Source of the DNA: JBAYJS01 sp041664985
GTDB lineage: Bacteria > Patescibacteriota > Patescibacteriia > Buchananbacterales > UBA6539
Assembly: GCA_041664985.1 (NCBI GenBank)
Contig: JBAYJS010000034.1
Location: forward strand, 1-11,460
Length of the DNA: 11,460 nucleotides
Direction: 5' to 3'
The translations under genes and the position numbers were made by a program. A model generated the notes under the pieces. It was given only the letters and a program-made list of their open reading frames with translations, was not told where the DNA came from and made no database searches. Shown one piece after another: positions 5,794 to 11,460 of the stretch; position 1 is the first letter of the stretch; each line of letters opens with the position of its first letter.

Positions 5794-7368
5794 ATGGCAA
5801 CCAGTAAAAAAGTAAATAAACCAACTAAACCAAAGACACCAGCGGCGGCTAATTTATTGCCAACCGTACAAGATGTTAAGGGTGATTTTATTACCATTGC
5901 CTCGCACCAACTGCGAACGCCAATTTCAGCGATTCGGTGGTCTTTGGATACGCTTTTAAGCGGTCGAGCCGGTGAGCTTTCGGAAAAACAAAAAGAAGTG
6001 GTTTTGGAAGCCTATCAAAATAATAAATTCATGGTTAAAGTGGTTAATGATTTATTGCGAGTTTCCCGCGTTGATGAAAAAGGCGTTATTTTAAGCCCGC
6101 AATATTTTGATCTGACCAAAATGATTAACGAATTAATGGTTTTGCATCAAGCTTTAGCCAAAGCTTCAAATTGTACGCTGGAATTTTCCAATCCCGACGG
6201 TTTGACCAAAGTTTTTGCCGATTCAGTTGAAATTCAAGCGGTAATTAGCAATTTAATCGACAATGCCATCAGGTACAGTAAAAATAAATGCTGTGTTAAA
6301 ATCAATTTGAAAAAAGCCGGCGATTATTTATTACTAACCATTAAAGACACTGGCATTGGCATTTTGCAAAAACAACAGAGTTTGGTTTTTTCCAAATTTT
6401 TCCGCGGGGAAAACGCCATGAAGCTGCAAACTGAGGGTATGGGGGTAAACCTTTATCTGGCCAAAAAAATCATTGAGGCTTCCGGTGGCAAAATTGAATT
6501 TGTCAGTAGTGAAGGCCAAGGCACTTGCTTTAGTATTTATTTGCCAACCACCAAAGAACAATATGACTTATTACAAGCCGGTAATATTAAAGATGATCCG
6601 CTTGATATCCTAAAAAAAGAACGAGAATTTGTCTCAATTACTGTTCATGAGCTAAAAGCGCCGCTGGGTATCACCAAGTGGAGTTTGGAAATGCTTAAAA
6701 GTCATAAACCCGGTCCATTGAGTACTGACCAACTTGAATTAATCGATCAAATTTATCGCGGTAACGAACGGCTTTTGGTTTTAGTTCGCGATTTGCTTAA
6801 TTTATCAAAATTACAGGAAGGTAAATTTGAAATTGAATCAAGGCTAATTCAGTTTGAGGACGTTGTTTCTGATGTAGTTAATGGTTTTACGGTGGAAGCA
6901 GCCAGAAAAAAAACCAAATTGATTTGGAATAAACCTAAAGTTGCCCTGCCAAAGATTTCAGCTGACCCGAATCGAGTGGCTCAAGTTGCCACTAACTTAG
7001 TTTCCAATGCGATTAAATACACTCCGGATGGCGGCCAGGTTAATGTCAGTTTAAAAAAAATGAGTTGTCAGGAATTAAAAACCATTGATGCCGATTCACC
7101 GGTGGTCGATTTGATGTTTACCAATAATAAAAACGGCTATTTGGTTTTAGCTGTTAAAGATACCGGTATTGGTATTTCGGCCGAAGATCAGAAAAAACTT
7201 TTTACCCGATTTTTCCGGAGTAAAAAAGTGCTTAAATCCGAAACCGAAGGCACCGGACTTGGTCTTTATATCACTAAATCAATTGTGAATTTGCACCAGG
7301 GCGATATTTGGTTTAGCAGTGAACTGGGTAAAGGCTCAACGTTTTATTTTAGTTTACCGATAGCTTAA
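5794..7368 (+). CDS. Soluble histidine kinase with two complete HisKA-HATPase modules in tandem
   Basis: 524 residues with no membrane helix and no recognisable sensor domain. Residues 1-25 are Lys/Pro/Ala-rich and flexible. Module 1: HisKA with His38 (ASHQLRTP), N-box N153-N157 (NLIDNA), G1 DTGIGI (185-190), F-box KFFRGENA (201-208), G2 EGMGVNLYLAKK (214-225). Module 2: His285 (VHELKAP, where HELRTP is usual), N-box N401-N405 (NLVSNA), G1 DTGIGI (456-461), F-box TRFFRSK, G2 EGTGLGLYITK (485-495). Both retain phospho-acceptor His and ATP-binding boxes. Module 1 has Asn219 in place of the usual Gly of G2, and module 2 has Ala289 for Thr in the H-box. The protein looks like an internal duplication. 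Input could be a separate protein or cross-talk between modules. The response regulator 17 bp downstream is the likely partner. Confidence 0.93.
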   Translation: MATSKKVNKPTKPKTPAAANLLPTVQDVKGDFITIASHQLRTPISAIRWSLDTLLSGRAGELSEKQKEVVLEAYQNNKFMVKVVNDLLRVSRVDEKGVILSPQYFDLTKMINELMVLHQALAKASNCTLEFSNPDGLTKVFADSVEIQAVISNLIDNAIRYSKNKCCVKINLKKAGDYLLLTIKDTGIGILQKQQSLVFSKFFRGENAMKLQTEGMGVNLYLAKKIIEASGGKIEFVSSEGQGTCFSIYLPTTKEQYDLLQAGNIKDDPLDILKKEREFVSITVHELKAPLGITKWSLEMLKSHKPGPLSTDQLELIDQIYRGNERLLVLVRDLLNLSKLQEGKFEIESRLIQFEDVVSDVVNGFTVEAARKKTKLIWNKPKVALPKISADPNRVAQVATNLVSNAIKYTPDGGQVNVSLKKMSCQELKTIDADSPVVDLMFTNNKNGYLVLAVKDTGIGISAEDQKKLFTRFFRSKKVLKSETEGTGLGLYITKSIVNLHQGDIWFSSELGKGSTFYFSLPIA

Positions 7369-7384
7369 TTCATAAAATTAAGCT
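7362..7384 (+). promoter_or_regulatory. Hairpin spanning the kinase stop codon and abutting the regulator start
   Basis: AGCTTAATT (7362-7370) pairs perfectly with AATTAAGCT (7376-7384), 9 bp with loop CATAA. It contains the kinase TAA (7366-7368) and ends one base before ATG 7386. There is no T run after it, so termination is unlikely. It could make regulator translation depend on ribosomes finishing the kinase. Confidence 0.45.
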
Positions 7385-7385
7385 T

Positions 7386-7760
7386 ATGGCAAAAAGAAAA
7401 ATTTTAATTATTGAAGACGAAAAATCATTGGCCAAGCTGATTTATCAGGCTTTTGATCCGGCTTTGTATGAAATAATTTTAGCCGGAGAGGTGAAGGAGG
7501 GAATGAAAAAAGCGATTTTTGAAAAACCGGATTTGATTGTTTTGGATATAATTTTGGCCGGTAATAACGGCTTTCGGCTTTTAGCTGATCTGAAAAGCAA
7601 TCAGGAAACCAAAAAAATTCCGGTTATTATTCTTTCCAATCTGGGCCAGGCTGAAGAAATCAGAAAAGGCAAAGAACTGGGGGCGATTGACTATTTGGTT
7701 AAAGCCGATTTTTCAATTGATGAAGTGGTCAAAAGAATCACTGACGCTTCAAAAAAGTAA
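7386..7760 (+). CDS. Single-domain (CheY-like) response regulator
   Basis: 124 residues, one receiver (REC) domain only. Glu10-Asp11 form the acidic pocket, Asp54 in LIVLDII is the phospho-acceptor, Ser84 (IILSN) the switch hydroxyl, and Lys106 (YLVKAD) the conserved lysine. There is no DNA-binding or enzymatic output domain, so it probably acts by protein contact or as a phosphorelay intermediate. It follows the tandem histidine kinase on the same strand with a 17-bp gap, so co-transcription and phosphotransfer are likely. A receiver between two kinase modules' signals would suit a relay, but this is inference. No Shine-Dalgarno is visible. Confidence 0.94.
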   Translation: MAKRKILIIEDEKSLAKLIYQAFDPALYEIILAGEVKEGMKKAIFEKPDLIVLDIILAGNNGFRLLADLKSNQETKKIPVIILSNLGQAEEIRKGKELGAIDYLVKADFSIDEVVKRITDASKK

Positions 7761-7774
7761 AGCCGATTTTTCAA
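7700..7774 (+). repeat. 17-bp direct repeat around the regulator stop codon
   Basis: TAAAGCCGATTTTTCAA occurs at 7700-7716 (coding for KADFS) and at 7758-7774, where its first three bases are the TAA stop. The copies start 58 bp apart, not a multiple of three. This is a likely remnant of a small duplication at the 3' end of the gene. Confidence 0.8.
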
Positions 7775-7785
7775 ACTAATTTTAT

Positions 7786-7791
7786 TATAAA
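7786..7791 (+). promoter_or_regulatory. Possible -10 element placing the PfkB gene start at or near the 5' end
   Basis: TATAAA at 7786-7791 lies 5 bp before ATG 7797, so a start about 7 bp downstream would give an essentially leaderless mRNA. No -35 match is evident. The local sequence is very AT-rich, so a chance match is quite possible. Confidence 0.3.
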
Positions 7792-7796
7792 TTAAT

Positions 7797-8804
7797 ATGA
7801 ATAATTTTGATGTTGTAACAATTGGCGGGGCAGTCAGGGATGTAACTTTTTATACGGATAAAGGCAAGATTTTTCTAACCCCGGAGAATTTAACCGCCCA
7901 AAAAATGGTGGCTTTTGAATATGGCGCCAAAATTGAAATTAAAGAATCATTTTTTACTATCGGCGGCGGGGCGGCCAATACGGCTACCAGTTTTTGCCGG
8001 CTGGGCTTTAAAACCGCTATTTTAACTCGTTTGGGTGATGATGAAATCGGTAAAGAAATTGAAAAGAATTTCAAACAAGAGGGGATAAATACCGACTTAA
8101 TCCAACGTGACAAAAAATTACCAACCGGTTTTTCTCTAATTGTTGCTGTCAGTAAAGGTGAGCGGGAGCATATTGCTTTTACCGATCGCGGCGCCAATAA
8201 ATTTTTAACTTTAAAAAAATCGGATCTAGAGAAAATTAGCACTAAGTGGTTTTATTTAACTTCGATGTCTGGTAAAAATTGGTTGACTAATCTTAAAACC
8301 GTATTTGCGGTGGCCAAAAAAAATAAAATCAAAATTGTCTGGAACCCCGGCACATTGCAATTAAACGCCGGCAAAAAAACTTTAGCTAATTTTTTGAAAG
8401 AAACCGATGTTTTACTCCTGAATAAAGATGAAGCAATCGAATTGGTATTATCCGGTATCAAATTAGGCCGAAAAAATCCAAGTTTTTTGAATAAACCGCT
8501 CTATCTTTTGAATATTTTGCAAGAATGGGGCTCAAAGACCGTAGTTGTTACCAATGGTAAAAAAGGCGCTTGGGCTTATGACGGAAAACATATCTACCAA
8601 CAAAAAATTGTTCGGGCAAAAACTTTAAATACGATTGGTGTTGGCGATGCCTTTGGTTCGGGATTTGTCGGCGGTTTAATTTTTGAAAAAAATATCAACA
8701 AAGCTTTGAAATGGGGTATGTTAAATAGCGGTTCGGTTATCACCAAAGTCGGCGCTCAGGCCGGTTTACTTTCCCGTAAAAAATTATTAGATAAAATTAA
8801 TTAA
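7797..8804 (+). CDS. PfkB/ribokinase-family carbohydrate or nucleoside kinase
   Basis: 335 residues, normal length for the family. It transfers the ATP gamma-phosphate to a sugar or nucleoside hydroxyl in the cytosol. Visible signatures: N-terminal GGAVRD (10-15) and GGGAANTA (56-63), substrate-side glycine motif; NPG (183-185); N-x-x-E motif N209-K-D-E212; VTNGKKGA (251-258); and the C-terminal signature NTIGVGDAFGSGF (278-290) with the catalytic base Asp284 and the GVGD anion hole. All key residues are present, so it should be active. Substrate is not readable: ribose, fructose-type sugars, adenosine or other nucleosides are all possible. It shares strand and short spacing with the small membrane peptide and the acyl-CoA synthetase downstream. 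Confidence 0.9.
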   Translation: MNNFDVVTIGGAVRDVTFYTDKGKIFLTPENLTAQKMVAFEYGAKIEIKESFFTIGGGAANTATSFCRLGFKTAILTRLGDDEIGKEIEKNFKQEGINTDLIQRDKKLPTGFSLIVAVSKGEREHIAFTDRGANKFLTLKKSDLEKISTKWFYLTSMSGKNWLTNLKTVFAVAKKNKIKIVWNPGTLQLNAGKKTLANFLKETDVLLLNKDEAIELVLSGIKLGRKNPSFLNKPLYLLNILQEWGSKTVVVTNGKKGAWAYDGKHIYQQKIVRAKTLNTIGVGDAFGSGFVGGLIFEKNINKALKWGMLNSGSVITKVGAQAGLLSRKKLLDKIN

Positions 8805-8817
8805 TAATTAAAGTCGT

Positions 8818-8904
8818 ATGAGTGATTCACAAATGTGGCTTGGTTTAGGCATTATCTTTGTCGGGGTGGTTGCCTATTTGATTATTAAATCCAAATTGGA
8901 ATAA
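8818..8904 (+). CDS. 28-residue single-helix membrane peptide
   Basis: ATG 8818 opens MSDSQMWLGLGIIFVGVV followed by AYLIIKSKLE and TAA 8902-8904. Residues about 7-23 form one hydrophobic helix with GxG and small residues. The short polar start and the basic KSK end suggest the N terminus outside and the C terminus inside. The ORF fills the gap between the PfkB gene (13 bp after its stop) and the acyl-CoA synthetase (8 bp before its start), same strand, so it probably belongs to one operon. No Shine-Dalgarno, as with its neighbours. Family unknown. It could be a small regulator or assembly partner of a membrane protein. A chance ORF cannot be excluded, but the clean helix and tight spacing favour a gene. 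Confidence 0.6.
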   Translation: MSDSQMWLGLGIIFVGVVAYLIIKSKLE

Positions 8905-8912
8905 AAATAAAT

Positions 8913-11009
8913 ATGAAAAAAAATTTGCCCAGCGGTCTTGATGTTTTTTTTCATCCCAAATCAATTGCCGTCATCGGCGCTTCAACCGAACCGGGTAAAG
9001 TCGGAAATGATATTTTATTAAATCTAAAAAAAACATTCTCAGGCAAGATTTATCCGGTTAATCTGAAAGAAACTGAAGTTGAAGGCCTAAAAGCTTATTC
9101 GTCGATTTTAAAAATTACCGAACCGGTTGATTTGGCCATTGTGGTAATTCCGGCGGCTTTTGTCAACCAGGCAATCGATGAATGCGGTCAAAAAGGCTGT
9201 AAAAATGTTATTATAATTTCTTCTGGTTTTAAAGAAGTTGGCCAATCAGGTATTGACTTGGAAAATCAAATTTTGGTAACCGCCAAAAAATACGGCATTA
9301 GAATTTTAGGTCCGAATTGCCTTGGTTATATTTCCAGTTTTTTGCCGGTTAACGCTTCTTTTGCCGCCACCACGCCAATTGCCGGCGGGATTGCCTTTAT
9401 ATCGCAATCCGGAGCTTTGGGTACGGCGATTTTAGATATGGCTTTGGCCCAAAAATTAGGCATTGGCTACTTTGTCAGTATTGGCAATAAATCAGACATC
9501 AATGAAATTGATTTGCTGAAATATTTTGCCGAAGAAAAATCAGTTAAAGTTATAACTTTATATTTGGAAGAAATCAAAGCTGGCCGGGAATTTATGGAAA
9601 TTGTCGGCCAAATTTCCAAGAAAAAACCAGTCATTGTTTTTAAAGCCGGAAAAACCGCCCAAGGCCAAAAAGCCGCTTCTTCACACACCGGATCAATTGC
9701 CGGATCGGCGAAAGCTTACAATGTGGCCTTTGCCCAGTCCGGTGCGATTGAAGCTGAAGGGATTGATGAATTTTTTAATTATGCCAAGGGCTTGGCTTTG
9801 CAACCGTTGCCTTTGGGCAATAAAATTGCCGTAGTCACCAATGCCGGCGGTCCGGGAATCATTATGACCGATTTATTAGTTGAAAATGGTTTGCAGCTGG
9901 CTTTGTTGTCAGAAAATACTAAAACCGATTTAAAAGCTAAATTACCGCCAGCGGCTAGTGTAACTAATCCAATTGATATACTGGGCGACGCTAAAGCCGA
10001 TCGGTATGGCCTGGCAGTTAAAGCCGCTTTGGCTGATTTGTCCGTTGATGCGGTGCTAGTGGTTTTGACACCGCAAAAAATGACTGAAATTGAAAAAACC
10101 GCTCAAATAATCGGTGAACTTAATCAAAAATCAAAAAAACCGATTTTACTTTGTTTTTTGGGTGAAGAAACTATTACTAAATATTATTCAATTTACGAAA
10201 AGTATTCTTTACCGGAATTTAGCTCGCCATTGCAGGCTGTCAAAACCATTAAAAAAATGTGGCAATACGGTCAATGGCAAAAAGAAGCACCAATAAAAAT
10301 CAAGCCTAAAGATTTAATTAGCTATAAAAATAAAAAAGAAACCAAATTAATTTTGGAAAAAGACGTTTTGACTGAAATTGATGTCAGAAATTTATTAATC
10401 CCAATTGGTTTTTCATTTCATCAAGCGGCTTTGGTTAAAACCGAATCAGAGGCAACCGCTTTTGCCAAAAAAATCGGTTATCCGGTTGCTTTAAAAGTTG
10501 TTTCACCAGAAATTATTCATAAATCCGATGTTGGCGGCGTTAAAGTTAATCTAAAAAATGATCAGGAATTAGCTCAGGCAATCGGCGAAATGGCCAAAAC
10601 CATTAAAACCAAAATGCCCCAGGCTAAAATTGACGGCTATTTGGTCGGTGAAATGATTAAAGGTTTTGAAGTTATTGCCGGCGTCAAACAAGATCCGTCA
10701 TTTGGGCCATTACTAATGGTTGGTTTGGGTGGAATCTATACGGAAGTATTTAAAGATATTGCTTTTAGAATCGCGCCAATTAATCAAGTTCAAGCTTTGG
10801 CCATGATTAAGGAGCTAAAAATTTATGATCTTTTGGCCGGCGCCAGAGGCCAAAAAAGCCTTGATCTGCAAGCTTTGGCCGACATTTTGGTAAAACTAGG
10901 CGATTTTGCCTGGCAATTTCCGGAAATTAAAGAAATTGATTTTAACCCGGTCATGGTTTTAGAAGAGGGTAAAGGCGGTAAAATTGTTGACGCCAGGTTC
11001 ATAAAATAG
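8913..11009 (+). CDS. Acetate-CoA ligase (ADP-forming), fused alpha-beta chain
   Basis: 698 residues, the length of fused ADP-forming acyl-CoA synthetases. Reaction: acetyl-CoA (or another acyl-CoA) + ADP + Pi gives the acid + CoA + ATP. Domains in order: CoA-binding Rossmann domain (about 8-135, IAVIGASTEPGKVGN at 18-32); succinyl-CoA-ligase-like domains (about 150-450) with SQSGALG (164-170) and the phosphohistidine loop SSHTGS carrying His258; a linker; and the ATP-grasp beta part (about 480-698) with GYPVALKVVSPEIIHKSDVGGV (522-543; second candidate His536), GLGGIYTEVFKD (604-614) and EIDFNPV (674-680). All catalytic landmarks are present. The enzyme is cytosolic and in fermenting cells makes ATP while excreting acetate. 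Exact acyl preference cannot be read. Confidence 0.93.
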   Translation: MKKNLPSGLDVFFHPKSIAVIGASTEPGKVGNDILLNLKKTFSGKIYPVNLKETEVEGLKAYSSILKITEPVDLAIVVIPAAFVNQAIDECGQKGCKNVIIISSGFKEVGQSGIDLENQILVTAKKYGIRILGPNCLGYISSFLPVNASFAATTPIAGGIAFISQSGALGTAILDMALAQKLGIGYFVSIGNKSDINEIDLLKYFAEEKSVKVITLYLEEIKAGREFMEIVGQISKKKPVIVFKAGKTAQGQKAASSHTGSIAGSAKAYNVAFAQSGAIEAEGIDEFFNYAKGLALQPLPLGNKIAVVTNAGGPGIIMTDLLVENGLQLALLSENTKTDLKAKLPPAASVTNPIDILGDAKADRYGLAVKAALADLSVDAVLVVLTPQKMTEIEKTAQIIGELNQKSKKPILLCFLGEETITKYYSIYEKYSLPEFSSPLQAVKTIKKMWQYGQWQKEAPIKIKPKDLISYKNKKETKLILEKDVLTEIDVRNLLIPIGFSFHQAALVKTESEATAFAKKIGYPVALKVVSPEIIHKSDVGGVKVNLKNDQELAQAIGEMAKTIKTKMPQAKIDGYLVGEMIKGFEVIAGVKQDPSFGPLLMVGLGGIYTEVFKDIAFRIAPINQVQALAMIKELKIYDLLAGARGQKSLDLQALADILVKLGDFAWQFPEIKEIDFNPVMVLEEGKGGKIVDARFIK

Positions 11010-11057
11010 TATTATTTACAGACTACAATAATTGTTTTTGAAACGAAATTTTAGTTT

Positions 11058-11460
11058 ATGTTCAAAAATATCTTGAACGGCAAGTCTAATACAATTACTT
11101 CGGCTGCCATTGTTTTAGGGGCAGCTTCTTTGGTTTCACAATTTTTGGGTGTTTTGCGGGATCGGATTTTGGCCGGGGAATTTGGCGCCGGCGCCGAATT
11201 AGACATGTATTATGCCGCTTTTCGGGTGCCTGATTTAGTTTTTAATTTGGTGGTTTTGGGTGCGTTATCAGCCGGCTTTATTCCGATATTTTCCGGTTAC
11301 CTGCTTTTCAAAAAGAAAGCTTGGGAATTGGCCAATGTGGTTTTAAATGTTATTTTTTGCTGTTTGATTATTCTTTCGGTAATTTTAATTATTTTAGCGC
11401 CGTATATACTAAAATTAATTGCGCCGGGTTTTAGTCAGGAAGAATTAACAATCACAATCA
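11058..11460 (+). CDS. murJ: Lipid II flippase MurJ (MviN), 5' part, cut off by the window end
   Basis: ATG 11058 opens 134 residues that run off the window. MurJ moves the peptidoglycan precursor lipid II across the cytoplasmic membrane (MOP superfamily). The N-terminal family pattern is clear: SLVSQFLGVLRDRILAG (24-40), FGAGAELDMYYAAFRVPDL (42-60) with Asp49 and Arg56, then NLVVLGALSAGFIPIFSGY (63-81). A further helix follows at about 97-122. Family proteins have about 500 residues and 14 helices, so roughly three quarters are missing. The start is set by the fit to family N termini; there is no Shine-Dalgarno. The gap after the synthetase is 48 bp with no clear terminator or promoter, so co-transcription is possible. 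Confidence 0.92.
   Translation, partial: MFKNILNGKSNTITSAAIVLGAASLVSQFLGVLRDRILAGEFGAGAELDMYYAAFRVPDLVFNLVVLGALSAGFIPIFSGYLLFKKKAWELANVVLNVIFCCLIILSVILIILAPYILKLIAPGFSQEELTITI

Noticed and set aside
11015..11029. Promoter for murJ from TTTACA and TACAAT
   Set aside because: The two hexamers are only 3 bp apart, and no -35 occurs at the right distance from TACAAT.
11182..11193. GGCGCCGGCGCC palindrome in murJ as a regulatory site
   Set aside because: It simply encodes the conserved GAGA of the MurJ FGAGAELD motif.

Overview
The window reads as a chromosomal stretch of a Patescibacteria (Candidate Phyla Radiation) bacterium of the Parcubacteria type. This is an inference from gene content and style, not from a marker gene. 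All recognised genes lie on the + strand, the DNA is AT-rich with much AAA/TTT/ATT/GAA codon use, spacers are short, and Shine-Dalgarno motifs are almost absent. The encoded proteins (Cys-rich and Cna-B-like surface proteins, a membrane-tethered CAP protein, a soluble doubled histidine kinase, a fused ADP-forming acyl-CoA synthetase) fit that group. All complete genes stop with TAA or TAG and none has in-frame TGA, so nothing suggests the recoded TGA of Gracilibacteria.

Layout. 1-1986: 3' part of a large secreted, Cys-rich multidomain protein, followed by an intrinsic terminator (2010-2043). 2053-3354: a second secreted protein with a Cna-B/SdrD-like domain. It shares a fibronectin-III-like domain and an unusual three-helix C-terminal membrane module with the first. 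3355-3710: about 140 bp of nested palindromes, then the best promoter of the window and a structured leader. 3711-4334: a GC-richer ORF of unknown function with the window's only textbook Shine-Dalgarno. The whole transcript, leader and trailer included, is packed with perfect hairpins. 4533-5708: a membrane-anchored CAP/SCP (YkwD-like) protein with its own terminator. 5794-7368 and 7386-7760: a soluble histidine kinase made of two complete kinase modules, and a single-domain response regulator. 7797-8804: PfkB-family kinase. 8818-8904: a 28-residue single-helix membrane peptide. 8913-11009: fused ADP-forming acetate-CoA ligase. 11058 to the window end: start of murJ, the lipid II flippase.

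How it fits together. The left part equips the cell surface, with two modular exported proteins and a CAP protein held by membrane helices. The kinase and regulator form a cytosolic phosphorelay with no visible sensor and no DNA-binding output. The PfkB kinase and the ADP-forming ligase suit a fermentative cell: phosphorylation of a sugar or nucleoside, and ATP from acetyl-CoA. murJ serves wall synthesis. The strongest oddity is 3357-4480: a palindromic element beside a compositionally foreign, strongly promoted, hairpin-studded transcription unit that could be a mobile gene, a structured RNA, or both.
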